Of a stretch of 64,000 bases of DNA, positions 25,626 through 36,773 are shown in pieces. Position 1 is the first letter of the stretch; each line of letters opens with the position of its first letter. Origin of the DNA: Melastoma dodecandrum (taxonomy: Eukaryota; Streptophyta; Magnoliopsida; Myrtales; Melastomataceae); assembly GCA_029817715.1 (NCBI GenBank), contig JARUPY010000373.1:806001-870000 (forward strand), in the 5' to 3' direction. A program made the position numbers and the translations under genes. Below the pieces are notes generated by a model. It was given only the letters and a program-made list of their open reading frames with translations, searched no databases and was not told where the DNA came from.

Positions 25626-27123
25626 CGTGATCGTCCCAATAGCGACGCGGCGCGCGAGCACGGGGGCGTGGTGCTGGTGGCGGTGCGACCGGCTCGTCGA
25701 AGACGAGCGGCCCCGGAGCCAGTGGCTGCTCGGCGCTGGTGCTTTCGGCGAAGAGCGCGGCGGCGAGGCCAAAAAACAGACCGGCCGACAGCGAGACGAT
25801 CCCGACGATGGTCTTCTTCGGGCTCGCCGGCGAGACCGGTGGACGCGCGACCGCGATGACTCGGCCCGGCGGCGAGTCCGCCTGCTGCTGCGAGAGATTG
25901 TCGTTGACTTGGGCGAAGCGGTCGAAGCTCGAGCGCAGCACGCGCACCTTGCGTTCGAGCTGCTCCAGCGGCACCAGCGCCATGCTCATCTTGGCCGATT
26001 GCGTCTTGAGCTTGTCGACCTCGGCGACGATCTGCGCCTCGTGGCGGCGCGCCTCCTGGTAGTCGCCGGTCGCCGCGAGCTTGAGGCGTTGCAGCTCGGC
26101 GCGGATCAGCTTCCTGATCTCGACTTGCCGCGCCTGCGCCTCGCGCAGCTCGGGATGGTCGCGGCCGAGCGTCATCGCCAGCTTGGCGACGTTCTGGTCG
26201 GTCTCGGCCTGCTGCTGGCGCAGCCGCTCGATCGTCAACGACTTGAGTGCGTCGCTCGTCGCGTCGAGATGACCGCCGCGCGCCATCCCGTCGATCTCCG
26301 CCATGCTCGCCTTCGCGCTCGATTCCTTGGCCCGCGCGTCACCGAGCGCCTTGGTCAGGTCGGCGACCTGCTGCTCGTTCGAGCGCAGGCCGTTGGCATC
26401 GACGATGTTGTTGGCGATCTTGTAGGCCTCGACCTTGTCCTCGGCTTCTTTCATCTGGGCGGACAGATCGTCGAGCCGGCCTTTGACGAAGCTCGAATCG
26501 TCCTGGGCGGCATCGACGCGCGACGAGATCTGGTCGGCGACATAGGCTTTGGTTAGGTCGTTGGCGATCTCCGCCGCCTTGTCGGCGCTCCGCGCCAGCA
26601 CGTCGATACCGACGACATAGGTGCGCTCGGGCCGCTTGATGGTGATCGCCTCTTCCAGCTTCTTCAGGTCGATGCCGTCGACGAGGCCCAGAGAGGGATG
26701 CAAAATGCGCTGCAGGAGGCTTCGCTGCGAGCCGTTGAATTCCGGATCGTCCTTGAGATTGGCCATCGTCGCGACGCGCGACAGTACGGTTTGCGAGGTG
26801 AAGAGCTTGATCTGGCTGTCCATGGCGCTCGTATCGGGGATGAAGCCCGGCTGGACGGGGTCGGCGCCGACCGACTTGCCGAGCCGCGGATCGATCAGCA
26901 TCGACGTCGAGGCGAGATAGCGCGACGGCGTCAGCGCGATATAGAGCACGCCGCCGACGAGGCAGAGCGCGACCGTGCCGAGGACGATCAGCTTGCGGCG
27001 CCACAGGATCTCGAGAAGGCTTCCCGCGCGTGCGGGCGCGTAGCGGGTCTCCCGATAGGCGCGCCGCGAGGCCATCGCGCGCTCGAGCTCCTCCTGCCGC
27101 CCGTAGATGTCGCGAATTGCCAT
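25606..27123 (-). CDS. Polysaccharide co-polymerase / chain-length determinant (GumC/Wzz type)
   Basis: The 505-residue protein has an N-terminal membrane helix (KLIVLGTVALCLVGGVLYIA), the Wzz periplasmic domain (RYLASTSMLIDPRLGKSVGA, then TSQTVLSRVATMANLKDDPE), and long coiled-coil helices. A second membrane helix near the end (TIVGIVSLSAGLFFGLAAAL) is preceded by the proline-rich PPVSPASPKK motif. It ends in a basic/acidic tail without a kinase domain. Such proteins control polymer length and hand it to the outer-membrane channel. It is 3 bases from the polymerase gene upstream and overlaps the GH10 gene downstream. Confidence 0.87.
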   Translation of the reverse strand: MAIRDIYGRQEELERAMASRRAYRETRYAPARAGSLLEILWRRKLIVLGTVALCLVGGVLYIALTPSRYLASTSMLIDPRLGKSVGADPVQPGFIPDTSAMDSQIKLFTSQTVLSRVATMANLKDDPEFNGSQRSLLQRILHPSLGLVDGIDLKKLEEAITIKRPERTYVVGIDVLARSADKAAEIANDLTKAYVADQISSRVDAAQDDSSFVKGRLDDLSAQMKEAEDKVEAYKIANNIVDANGLRSNEQQVADLTKALGDARAKESSAKASMAEIDGMARGGHLDATSDALKSLTIERLRQQQAETDQNVAKLAMTLGRDHPELREAQARQVEIRKLIRAELQRLKLAATGDYQEARRHEAQIVAEVDKLKTQSAKMSMALVPLEQLERKVRVLRSSFDRFAQVNDNLSQQQADSPPGRVIAVARPPVSPASPKKTIVGIVSLSAGLFFGLAAALFAESTSAEQPLAPGPLVFDEPVAPPPAPRPRARAPRRYWDDHDDDVHA

Positions 27124-27126
27124 GGC

Positions 27127-28503
27127 TCAAGCCGATCCGACGCCGACCTTGGGCCAGCCGGCCCAGGGGCGTTCGTCTTTCTGGAGAAACGTCAGGACGA
27201 GGGCGGTCGTCATCGCGAAGGCCGTGGTCTTGCCCGACATGCTCGCCGCCACGCTGACCAGGATGAAGTAGGAGGCGAGCACGAGCAGCGTGCCGCGGCC
27301 GGCGTCGCGGACCAGCGAGCGCGAGAAGGCGATCAGGCCGACGATGAGGATTATCGTGAGGATCAAGCCATAGGTCAGCGCGAGGCCGATCCACGAGCTC
27401 TCGATGCCGTATTCCAGGCCCTCGAGCCGCTGCCAGGTGGCAACCACGTATGGGTCCGGCGCGAACAGCAGGTCGCTCCATGGGATCGGCTGGAAAAGGT
27501 TGAACATGGTGATGCGTGCGGTCGCGCTGCCTTGATCGTTCTGGAAGCGCTCGAGCGTCTGGTCGAAGAAGCCGCCGTCGAAGAGCAGGAGGCCGACGCC
27601 GATCAGCAGGCCGATCGCAAGCAGGACGAGCGCGAGCTGTCGGGGGCGTGGGCGCGCGCCCGACACGACGGCCTCGACGGCCTGCGAGACGCCGAGCCAG
27701 GCCGCGAAGGCGACGACGACGACGAGTGCCGTGCGTGCGCCGAAGGCGAACATGGCGCCGGCTTGGAGCAGCATCAGCGGCACCTTCACGAGCGGCGGCA
27801 GCCAGCGCATGCCCGGCGCGCAGAGGCACAGGATGAAGGCGCCTGTGATCTGCCCGTTGACGAGCGGATGACCCAGCAGAGCGGTGGCGCGCCAATCGTT
27901 GGCAAGCTCGGCGCGCCAGTCGAAAGTGGCGTCGCCACGGCGCGGGTCGGACGAGGCGCCGTCGGGCACGTCGATCGACACGAAATGCATGTGCCGCTTG
28001 AACTCGATGAAGGCCATCACCGCGTTGACGCAGAGGATCAGCGCGAGCATCAGCGCTAGCCAGCGCTGGATCGCGGGATCGAGATCGCGCAGCAGCAGGA
28101 AGACGAGGACCGGAAGCAGGAACGTGTCGATGAGCGGCGTGAACGGCGTATGCGAGATCGTCGCCGCGTAGGCGGCGGCGATGACGAAGGCGGCGCCGAG
28201 CATCACCGCGCCGGAATCCTCGGTGACGAGCTGCCAGCCGTAGGCCAGCGGCCGCGGCGTGGCGAGGCAACGCAGGCCGAGCGCCGCGACGAGGACGAAG
28301 GTCGAGGGATGGAACTTCGACATCACTCCGCCGCCCGAGGTGAGGTAGGCGATGCCGTGCGCTTCGAGCATGACCGGCGAGATCAGGAAGAGGCCGAGGA
28401 CAGCGCCCACCGTGGCGAGAACGGCGAGGTCGGCCGCGCGCGCCCGCAGGCCGGCGCCGCGGTCGGCTGGGACGGCAGTGCCGAACCGGGTCGCCGCCGT
28501 CAC
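27127..28503 (-). CDS. O-antigen ligase/Wzy-like polysaccharide polymerase
   Basis: The GTG at 28501-28503 overlaps the stop of the acyltransferase gene (GTGA). The protein has around 458 residues and some ten to twelve membrane segments (ADLAVLATVGAVLGLFLISP, LALMLALILCVNAVMAFIEF, ALVLLAIGLLIGVGLLLF). A long loop follows LLGHPLVNGQITGAFILCLC and contains GSATARITMFNLFQPIPW, the typical O-antigen ligase/Wzy_C pattern. It should join repeat units into polymer in the inner membrane. It works with the neighbouring co-polymerase. Confidence 0.83.
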   Translation of the reverse strand: MTAATRFGTAVPADRGAGLRARAADLAVLATVGAVLGLFLISPVMLEAHGIAYLTSGGGVMSKFHPSTFVLVAALGLRCLATPRPLAYGWQLVTEDSGAVMLGAAFVIAAAYAATISHTPFTPLIDTFLLPVLVFLLLRDLDPAIQRWLALMLALILCVNAVMAFIEFKRHMHFVSIDVPDGASSDPRRGDATFDWRAELANDWRATALLGHPLVNGQITGAFILCLCAPGMRWLPPLVKVPLMLLQAGAMFAFGARTALVVVVAFAAWLGVSQAVEAVVSGARPRPRQLALVLLAIGLLIGVGLLLFDGGFFDQTLERFQNDQGSATARITMFNLFQPIPWSDLLFAPDPYVVATWQRLEGLEYGIESSWIGLALTYGLILTIILIVGLIAFSRSLVRDAGRGTLLVLASYFILVSVAASMSGKTTAFAMTTALVLTFLQKDERPWAGWPKVGVGSA

Positions 28504-29775
28504 GGCGTGGGCTCCATGGGCTCGGCGAATGTCGGCGGGACAATGCGGACGGCACGCGGCTCGAACGCGACGCGCTTCGCCAGGCGTCCGAAGAAGGCGC
28601 GGCCCGGCACCTCGACCAGCCGATAAGCCAGATAGGCCGTCGCCAGCACGCTCATGAGGTAGACCGCGGCGATGGCCCATTCGAAGGCGAGGCTGCTCGT
28701 GCGGAAAGATCTCGACGGTGGGCGCCGCGTTGGGAAGGCCGGCGAGCGGGTTCGGAACGGTCGTGAAGAGGTGCATGCCGTAGAGGCGCTCGACCTCGTG
28801 CAGACCGGCGAGCAGGAAGATCAGGACGATGGCATGGACCATGTAGATCGCGAAAGAGAGCTCGGCGAGAAACTGCAGCGGCTTCGTGAGAAGTACCCGC
28901 GAGATGAGGCCGCGTTCGCTGGCGAAGCCGAGCACAAAGGCGCAGAAGACGAATGGCGCGGCGTAGACGAGGACCGTGCCCGTCGCGAGGCTCATCCACG
29001 CGATGACGAGACCGAGGACGCCGGCCTCGATCAAGGTCGGCATCGGCCAGTCGGGGCGATGCCAGCGTCGCGCGGCATCGTAGCAAAGTGTTCCCGCGAA
29101 GAAGCCGGCGAAGCAGCGGAAGACACCGTAATCGAAGGTCGAGCGCATGTGGTAGGGCGCGACGACGACGAGGATCGCCAACGACGCGGCGATGGCCGCG
29201 ATGGTCAGCACACGGCGCACGACCGGGCTGACGAGGCAGAACAGCGCGAACGAGATGTAGGTGACGAACTCGACGCTGAGGCTCCAGCTCGGGAAGTCCC
29301 AGGTCTCGCGGGGCGTGCAAGCCCAGCGAATGGATGAGCAGCAGGTTGGTGGGGATTGCCTCGACGAGATTGTAGCCCTGCGGCGAGAAGGCCGGCGACG
29401 AGAAGTGCTTGCCGAGGACGACCTGCGCGATGAGCTTGGCGAGCTCGTAGGCGACAAGCAGGCCCAAGGTCGCGGCCTGCAGTGGCCAGATCCGCCCGAA
29501 GCGGCGCACAACATATTCGGGGATAGCGCCCGGCCGTGCGAAGCTTCTCGGAATAGACTTGCGCGATGAGTAGGCCGCTCAGCACGAAGAAGAGATCGAC
29601 CAGAAGCGAGATCGGCACGAGCCGCCGATAGGCGATGAAGTCGGCGGCAACGCTGAAGTGGGGCGATGGCGATGGCGAGCGCGCCGGGTCCCCGCCAGCC
29701 GTTGACCGCGCGGAACGAAAGGGCGTTGCCCCGGAAGGCCTTGTCTCGTTTCGGGACGGCCACGGTTGCAACCAT
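28500..29775 (-). CDS. Acyltransferase 3 family membrane protein (several frame breaks)
   Basis: From the ATG at 29773-29775, pieces in different frames line up as one acyltransferase. They are FRAVNGWRGPGALAIAIAPL, RLVPISLLVDLFFVLSGLLI, RRFGRIWPLQAATLGLLVAY, WSLSVEFVTYISFALFCLVS, RCFAGFFAGTLCYDAARR and LAELSFAIYMVHAIVLIFLL, ending near VYLMSVLATAYLAYRLVEVP. Breaks lie near 29640, 29530, 29320 and 28700. The family moves acetyl or other acyl groups onto exopolysaccharide sugars. All core motifs are present, so I read the breaks as sequence errors, but this gene is the most damaged in the locus. Confidence 0.75.
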
Positions 29776-29797
29776 CCGATCGGCGTCGAGCTGATTG

Positions 29798-31277
29798 TCA
29801 GAAACGCATTTTCGAAAGCCCTGGCCGAGAAGAGGGTCATCGCGAGGATCCTCAGGTCGAGCCCGAGCGACCAATTGTCGATGTAGTAGAGGTCATGCTC
29901 GAGCCGCAGCCGCATCGTCTCCTCCGAGCGGATCTCGCCGCGCAGACCGTGGATCTGTGCCCAGCCCGTGATCCCGGGCTTGACGTTGTGCCGGCGGGCG
30001 TAGGAGGCGATCAGCCGCTCGAACTGCTGGTCGTGCGCCAGGGCGTGCGGGCGGGGGCCGACGATCGACATGTCGCCGCGCAGCACGTTGATGAGCTGCG
30101 GCAGCTCGTCGATGTTGGTGCGGCGCATGAAGCGCCCCGATCCGCGTCACACGTGGATCGTTTGCGGACGGCGCTGCGTACCGCGCGACCGTCCTCCGCT
30201 GTCGTCATCGAAACGAAACTTGACGATGTGGAAGACCTCCTGGTTGAAGCCGTAGCGCCTCTGCAGGAAGAAGACCGGGCCGCGGCTGTCGAGCTTGATC
30301 GCCAGGGCAATGATGCCGAACAGCGGCACGAGCGCGAGCAGCATCAGCGGAGCGAGGACGAGGTCCAAGCCGCGTTTCAGGATGACCTCTGCCGTCGTCA
30401 GCGGCCGACGCACGAGATGCAGGCTGGCGATGCTGCCGATGCGCGAGACGCGCGCCTTGCTGAAGCGGTCGAGGACACGCTGCGGCCCGAGATGGATCGC
30501 CGCCGGCACCTTGCTGAAGGCCTCGACGCAGGCGTCGATCGTCGCGGTGCGCGACCAGGGCAGCATGATGAAGATGTCGTCTGGACGCAGGACGCGCGCC
30601 GATGCCGCGGCGAGCGCGAGATCGTCCTTGAGCGTCTCGTCGCCGCGCAATACAGCCGAGGCGACGATGTCGATCCCGACCGTCCAGGGCTGGTAGCGCG
30701 TGACGAAGTCGACGAGCTCCTCCTCCTCGCCGACGAGCACGACGCGCAGCGCCGCGATGCTGCCGATCGCCGTGCCGGCCTGGACGGCCCGGACGATCGC
30801 CGCGCGCATCACGACGAGCGAGACGAGGCCGACCATGTAGAAGAGGATCATCGCGACGCGCGAGAATTGGGCCGACTCCTTCGTGGCGAAGAAGACGACC
30901 AGGGTTGTGAGAAAGGTCGTATTCCAGACGAAGAAGACGCGCCGCGCGTGGCCGGCGAAATTGACGTAGTCGGCGATCGTGTAATCGTCGCGCAGCGCGT
31001 TGAAGGTGACGAACAGCAGCGCCATCGAGAGGCCCAGCGTTCCGAATATGCCGGACATGCCTTCGACGTGGTAATAGGCGAGATGGTAGGAGACGCCGAC
31101 GATGAGCGCGCTCGCGATGATCGCGCAGGCGTCCAGGGCGGCCGCGGCCAAGGTGAAGCGCGTCCGGACGAACGCGGTCGTGCGCCGACCCGTCGCCCAT
31201 TCGTGGAAGGTCGGCGGCGCGCGGCGGCGCCGCGGCCGGAAGCCCTCCTTGAGGCCGATATCTCCGCTAGTCAGAGC
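29798..31277 (-). CDS. Polyprenyl-phosphate sugar-1-phosphate transferase (frame breaks)
   Basis: The N-terminal part has four to five membrane segments (AAALDACAIIASALIVGVSY, MALLFVTFNALRDDYTIADY). A cytosolic Rossmann-like region follows (LRVVLVGEEEELVDFVTRYQ). The catalytic C-terminus starts KRGLDLVLAPLMLLALVPLF, then VFFLQRRYGFNQEVFHIVKF. Breaks near 30220 and 30150 separate FRTMTTAEDGR from RRTNIDELPQLINVLRGDMS, VGPRPHA, VKPGITGWAQIHGLRGE and DLYYIDNWSLGLDLRILAMT. This is the EPS initiating glycosylphosphotransferase type, which loads the first sugar on undecaprenyl phosphate. The start is not resolved; no ATG or GTG fits near 31277. Confidence 0.85.
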
Positions 31278-31448
31278 ACGTCTCCAGCAGCTCCGAAAGG
31301 GCGGTGTCAAAACGAGACGGATACGCGCCCGTGTTCCGATTTCTCTGGTTTTCCGCAATTCGCGAGCCGCCGGCGGCCGTAGACGGATCGGTAAGAATTC
31401 GTGGTTAACAATGATCAAGGTTAACGCTTTTCCGGGACGGCCCTGGCC

Positions 31449-33574
31449 ATGCTCAGCGAGATCGGGACGAAGCCCGTTGCGGTGGCCGACCGAGTGCTGT
31501 CCGCCGCGCGTCGAAGGCGCGTCGCCGTTGCCGTAGCGGCTGGCCTCGTCACAGCCGGCCTCGCCGCCGCCAGTCTTCCCAACGCGGTCTACGAGGCGCG
31601 CGCCGTCGTCGGTGTCGAAGACGACGTCGCGGCGACTCGTCCCGCGATGACGCAGGCCGCCGCCGATGCCGTTGCCTCGCGCACCGTTCTCTCGCGCGCC
31701 GCCGCGTCCCTGATCGGGACGGCCGTCGCTGCACCGGAGCCGTCGCTCCTGGAACGCATCGGCGTAACCTTGAGCCTCGGCGCCGGCGCCAGCAGCCGCG
31801 AGGACCGGCTCGGCCGAGCGCTTGCGGGCTCTGTTCGCGCGGTGCCGGACACGGGCTCGGGCGCTATCGCGGTCGCTGCCATCGATACCGACGCCGACCG
31901 CGCGGCGCTGAATCGCCAGCGCCGTCGCCGGGGCGTTGGTCGCCGACCAGAACGACCGCCTCGTCGCCGCCCGCGCCGCTGACGAGGGTGCAGCGGCCAG
32001 CCGGCTCCAGGCCCTGCGAGCCGCGGCCGAGACGGCGCACCGCCGCCTTGCCTCGCTCGGCGTCGCCGACGATCCGGCCGCCGCACGTGCGACGGCGGCT
32101 GCGCGCACCGAGGCGGCGCGTGGTCGGTTCGACGCGATCCGTGCGATCATCGCCTCCGGCACGCCACCCTTCAGCGACCGCAAGGACGTGCCGCCGTCGA
32201 TCGATGCCGCGCAGAACGCCTATCTCGACCTGACCCGCCAGCTCGCCAAGGCGCGCGAGACGCTGGGTGAGCGCCACATGACGGTGGTCGCCCTCCAGGA
32301 GGCGATCAAGCGCGCCGCCGCGAACCTGACGACGGAATGGAAGCGGCTCGCGCGGCTCGCGGAAGCCGACCTCGCCGACGCCCGGGCGCGTGAGACGGCG
32401 CTTGCGCGGGACGCGACGCCGGCCGACGCGAAACGCCAGGCGGCGGCGGACGCGGCGCGCATGGCAGCGCGCGCAGCCGACGAGGCGCTAGCGCGGGGCG
32501 AGGCGATGGTGCGCGGGCCGCGCGCCGACGGCGTCTACAGGCTGGTCGCCAAGGCGCCAGTGCCGGGTGTCGCAACCGGGCTCTCCTCGATGGGACGTTG
32601 GCTCGTAGCCCTCATGCTGGGCGCTATCGCCGGCGCCTTCGCGTTGCTCGTGCCGTTTGTGCGCGAGCGCCACACCGATGTCCTTTCCTCGGCCACGGCC
32701 GGCCTGCCCACGGCGCACCGGCCCGCTGAGGATCGTAAGGATATAAACTATTTCGAGAACGAGATGGAGCCCGAGATGCGCGCGTACCCCGATGAGGCGA
32801 TAGAGCACGCGGCGCGGCAGGTCTCGTCCGTCGACGAGGCCGACGCAGCGCTGCTCGAGGCGATGAAACGACCTGCTGCCGGCGATCGAGGCGATCGCGC
32901 CGCATTGGGATATCCCGGTCGTGATGGTCGCGGGCAACGAGGTCGCCGCCGGCACGCATGCCGTTGCGCTCGCGCTCGGCCGAAGCGCGGTGGCCGCCGG
33001 CCTGCGTGTGCTCCTCGTCGAGCATTCCCGATCGCGTCCCGAGCTTGCCGCCGCGGCCGACCTTGCCGCCGAGCCCGTGCTCGTCGATCTCTTCGGCAGC
33101 CTGCGCGTCGCGCTCTGCGCCGAAGGCGGCGACGCGCTGTACCTCGCCCCTACGTTCCGCGACGGGACGCGGATCGCCTCGGCGCTCGCGCGCAACGGCG
33201 AGACCCCATACGTGGACGACCTCGCGGGTGCCTTCGACCTCGTCGTGATCGACGGCGGCAGGGCCGCGGATGCCGCCGCCTTCGAGGCCGTGCCGGACAT
33301 GTATCTTCGGGTCGGGCGCTTCGCCTCGCAGCGCGACGACGAGCGCTACATCTCGACGTTCGGTACGACCCGCGACGCCTTCCTCGGAACGATCGTCGCC
33401 TCGGCGTTCGTGCCGAAGGCGGCGGAGAAGCCCAAGGTCGTCGCCCGTCCGCCCATCACAGGCCCCGCCGTGGCGCCGATCCCGCCCGCGGCCCGCGCCC
33501 GGCCGATCACTCCGCCGCCAGTGCCACGCCGTACCGCGTCGACGACGATGCGACGACGGGTCGGCTCGCGCTAG
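31449..33574 (+). CDS. Exopolysaccharide co-polymerase with degenerate ATPase domain (frame breaks)
   Basis: The ATG at 31449 starts a Wzz-like protein with a membrane helix (VAVAVAAGLVTAGLAAASLP). Alanine-rich coiled coils follow (about 31940-32520), and a second membrane segment is LVALMLGAIAGAFALLVPFV. After breaks near 31925 and 32900 there is a MinD/Wzc-type fold: MVAGNEVAAGTHAVALALGR, LRVLLVEHSRS, FDLVVIDGG. The segment at the P-loop position lacks the Lys and the GK(S/T) motif, so it probably does not bind ATP normally. No terminal Tyr cluster is present. It is divergent from the sugar transferase and likely belongs to the same export machine. Confidence 0.7.
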
Positions 33575-33634
33575 GCGTCGCCGCGCATCTTCCGCTAGGA
33601 TGTGTGCATGCCGTCGTAGCTGAACGGAGCATGC

Positions 33635-34099
33635 ATGAAGCAGGAACGCGTCTGGGACTATCCTCGCCCGCCCGTGGTCGAGCCGGTGGCGCAGACGCTG
33701 CGCATCGTCCTCGCCGGCCGAACGATCGTCGAGACGAGCGAGGCCAGGCGCGTGCTGGAGACCAGCCATCCGCCGGTCTATTACCTCCCGCGCGCGTGCT
33801 TCTCCTGCTTGGTCGAGTCGAGCGCCCGCACGAGCTTCTGCGAATGGAAGGGCGGAGCACGCTACTGGTCGCTGCGTGTGGGCGACATCGTTGCCGAGGA
33901 CTGCTCCTGGAGCTACCCCTCTCCCACGCCCGGCTTCGCAACGATCCGCGACCACCTTGCCGTCTATCCCCAAGCCATGGACGCCTGCTTCGTCGGCGAC
34001 GAGCGGGTGAGCCCGCAACCCGGCGGCTTCTATGGTGGATGGGTGACGCGCAATCTCGTCGGGCCGTTCAAGGGCGGCCCCGGAACGATGGGCTGGTGA
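33635..34099 (+). CDS. DUF427 domain protein
   Basis: The 154-residue protein has the DUF427 pattern: VAQTLRIVLAGRTIVETSEA, HPPVYYLPRACFSCLVES, FCEWKGGARYWSLRVGD and WSYPSPTPGFATIRDHLAVY. The family is a small beta-barrel of unknown function, common in actinobacteria and alphaproteobacteria. It ends FYGGWVTRNLVGPFKGGPGT. It lies 60 bases after the co-polymerase, without obvious functional link. Confidence 0.8.
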   Translation: MKQERVWDYPRPPVVEPVAQTLRIVLAGRTIVETSEARRVLETSHPPVYYLPRACFSCLVESSARTSFCEWKGGARYWSLRVGDIVAEDCSWSYPSPTPGFATIRDHLAVYPQAMDACFVGDERVSPQPGGFYGGWVTRNLVGPFKGGPGTMGW

Positions 34100-34212
34100 G
34101 CCGCGTTCGTCTGCGCACCCCGGAGCTCGTCAAGTAAGCTTCCTGCTCCGCCTTTCTCTCTCCGAGGCTTGGCCATGCCGCGACGAGACCGACACGAGAG
34201 ACGAGGGTCAGT

Positions 34213-35868
34213 TTGAGCCACGAAGAAGCCGGTCTCCAGGCCGAGCGGGACCACCCCGAGCATGGGCCGCGTCTTCCCGGCAACGTGCGCGTCGAGACCG
34301 GCGCGGGGCCGCTGAGCGATCGTCACGGCGACATCTTCTTCGCGATCGTCGAGATGACGCGCATGCCGATGATCGTTACCGATCCCAACCTGCCCGACAA
34401 TCCGATCGTCTTCGCCAACCAGGCGTGCCAGGCGATGACGGGCTACGCCGCCGACGAGCTCATCGGCCGCAATTGCCGGTTGCTGCAGGGGCCGGAGACC
34501 GATCCCGAGACGATCGCCGAGATCCGGCGGGCGATCGCCGCGCGCCGGGAGATCGCCACCGAGATCCTGAACTACCGCAAGGACGGCAGCACGTTCTGGA
34601 ATGCGCTGTTCATCTCGCCGATCCTCAACGAGGCGGGCGAGGTCGTCTATTTCTTCGCCTCGCAGCTCGACGTCACGCGCCGCCGCGAGGCCGAGGCGGC
34701 GTTGCGCCAGGCGCAGAAGATGGAGGCGCTGGGCCAGCTCACCGGCGGCATCGCGCATGACTTCAACAACCTCCTGCAGGTCATCGTCGGCCATCTCGAG
34801 ATGATCGGCAGCGGGCTGCAGAAGCCCGAGATCAACCGGGAGAAGCTGCAGCGCGGCATCGCCAACGCGCGCGGCGCGGCCGAGCGGGCCGCCAGCCTGA
34901 CGCAGCAGCTGCTTTCCTTCGCCCGCAAGCAGCGCCTAGAGGGGCACGTGGTCAATCTCAACACCCTCGCAGGCAAGCTGCGCGAGATGGCCGAGCGCAT
35001 GCTCGGCGGCGACGTGACGATCACAAGCCATCTCGGCGCGGATCTATGGAACTGCCGCGTCGACCCGACGCAGGTCGAGACCGCGCTCATCAACATCATC
35101 ATCAACGCGCGCGACGCGATGGCCGGCCGGGCCGACAAGCGCCTGACGATCGAAACGAGCAACGTCGAGGTCGATCACGCGGAGATGGCGCTCTACAGTC
35201 TCGGCACCGGCCGCTACGCGTCGATCGCGATCACCGACACGGGCAGCGGCATGGCCCCCGAGATCATCGAGCGCGTGATGGACCCGTTCTTCACCACCAA
35301 GGAGGAAGGCAAGGGCACAGGCCTCGGCCTGTCCATGGTCTACGGCTTCGCCAAGCAATCCGGCGGTGCCGCGCACGTCGCCTCGGAGGAGGGTGTCGGC
35401 ACGACTGTGCGCGTCTACTTTCCCGCCGACGACGCGCCCCTGCCGACGGCGAAGGGCGCCGGCCGGCACGCCCTCGACAGGCCCGGCGACGAGACGATCC
35501 TCGTCGTCGAGGACCGCGCCGACGTCGCTGAGATGGCGCGGATGATCCTCGAGGACTACGGCTACAAGGTGCTGCACGCGCCGAATGGGCACGCCGCGCT
35601 CGACGTCATCGATCGCGACCTGCATATCGACCTTCTTTTCTCGGACATGATCATGCCGGGCGATCTGAACGGCGTCTCGCTTGCCCGCGAGGCGAAGCGT
35701 CGCCGCGGCAAGCTGAAAGTGCTGCTGACGACAGGATACGCCGAGGCCTCGATCGAGCGAAACCGATGCGGGGGGTGCCGAATTCGACGTGCTCAACAAG
35801 CCCTACGGGCGAGGCGACCTCGCCCGCAAGGTCCGCGTCATCCTCGACGGCCCGACGGGCGTAAGCTG
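34213..35868 (+). CDS. LOV-domain hybrid histidine kinase with receiver domain (frame break)
   Basis: A PAS/LOV domain contains [17 protein letters not shown], the flavin-binding motif with the photo-active Cys (usual form GRNCRFLQG), and [11 protein letters not shown]. An HWE/HisKA-like segment, [20 protein letters not shown], carries the phosphorylated His. The ATPase domain has [21 protein letters not shown] and [19 protein letters not shown] receiver domain follows ([30 protein letters not shown] with the phospho-acceptor Asp, LLTTGYAE). A break near 35765 is followed by the last 30 residues ([18 protein letters not shown]). It should sense blue light and signal by phosphorelay. The start is TTG. 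Confidence 0.87.
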
Positions 35869-35883
35869 AGCACTGGAGAGCGG

Positions 35884-36768
35884 ATGGATCGGCAGGACGA
35901 GCGCGCCACGCGACGCGACAACCAAGCCGCGCGAGGCGACACGGACGATCCGGACCTCGATCACCACGAGCGCCATCATTCAGGCTCCGGCCCGACGCCG
36001 CCCGAGGCGCGCGTCATCCACGAGATCATCCGCGAGGAAGGCGAGAAGACGCTCGAGCGCTCGGTCAGGGCGATGGCCTGGTCGGCCCTCGGCGCCGGCC
36101 TGTCGATGGGCTTTTCGTTCTTCACCATGGCGATCATCAAAGGCGCGCTGCCCGAGGGTGCGCCGTGGGCCAAGCTCGTCGCCGGCTTCGGCTACACGAT
36201 CGGCTTCATCATCGTCGTGCTCGGACGCCAGCAGCTGTTCACCGAGAGCACGCTCAGCTCGATCTTGCCGCTGCTCACCCGCAAGGACGCCAAGACGGCC
36301 TGGCAGGTCGCGCGCCTGTGGGGCGTCGTGCTGCTCTTCAACTTCCTCGGCACGTTCATTTTCGCGTGGCTGATCAGCCACCCCGACCTGTTCGACGAGG
36401 AGACGAACAAAGCACTGCGCACGGTGGCCCACGAGGCCCTGAAGGACCCGTTCCTGCCGATGATGGTGAAGTCGATCCTTGCCGGCTGGCTCATCGCCCT
36501 GATCGTCTGGCTGATGCCGGGATCCGGCCAGTCCCGGCTCGTCCTGATCCTCATCCTGACCTGGGTCGTCGCGATCGCGCATTTCTCGCACATCATCGCC
36601 GGCTCCGTGGAAGCGGCCTTCAACGTGTTCACCGGCTATATCGGCGTCGGCGAGTGGTTCACGCGCTTCATGATCCCGACCTTGATCGGCAATACGATCG
36701 GCGGCGTATCGTTGGTCGCGATCCTCAACCACGCGCCCGTGCGCGACGAGCTGCCGGGGCCGCGGTAG
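35884..36768 (+). CDS. Formate/nitrite transporter (FNT) family membrane protein, YfdC-like
   Basis: A polar, His/Asp-rich N-terminal tail ([20 protein letters not shown]) precedes six membrane segments, for example [40 protein letters not shown] and [16 protein letters not shown]. The FNT signature-like [17 protein letters not shown] lies near the end. Length is 294 residues. The long tail and QLFTE motif resemble the YfdC subgroup rather than FocA/NirC. The substrate is unknown but should be a small anion. It follows the LOV kinase gene by 15 bases, so co-transcription is likely. Confidence 0.82.
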   Translation: MDRQDERATRRDNQAARGDTDDPDLDHHERHHSGSGPTPPEARVIHEIIREEGEKTLERSVRAMAWSALGAGLSMGFSFFTMAIIKGALPEGAPWAKLVAGFGYTIGFIIVVLGRQQLFTESTLSSILPLLTRKDAKTAWQVARLWGVVLLFNFLGTFIFAWLISHPDLFDEETNKALRTVAHEALKDPFLPMMVKSILAGWLIALIVWLMPGSGQSRLVLILILTWVVAIAHFSHIIAGSVEAAFNVFTGYIGVGEWFTRFMIPTLIGNTIGGVSLVAILNHAPVRDELPGPR

Positions 36769-36773
36769 ACGCT

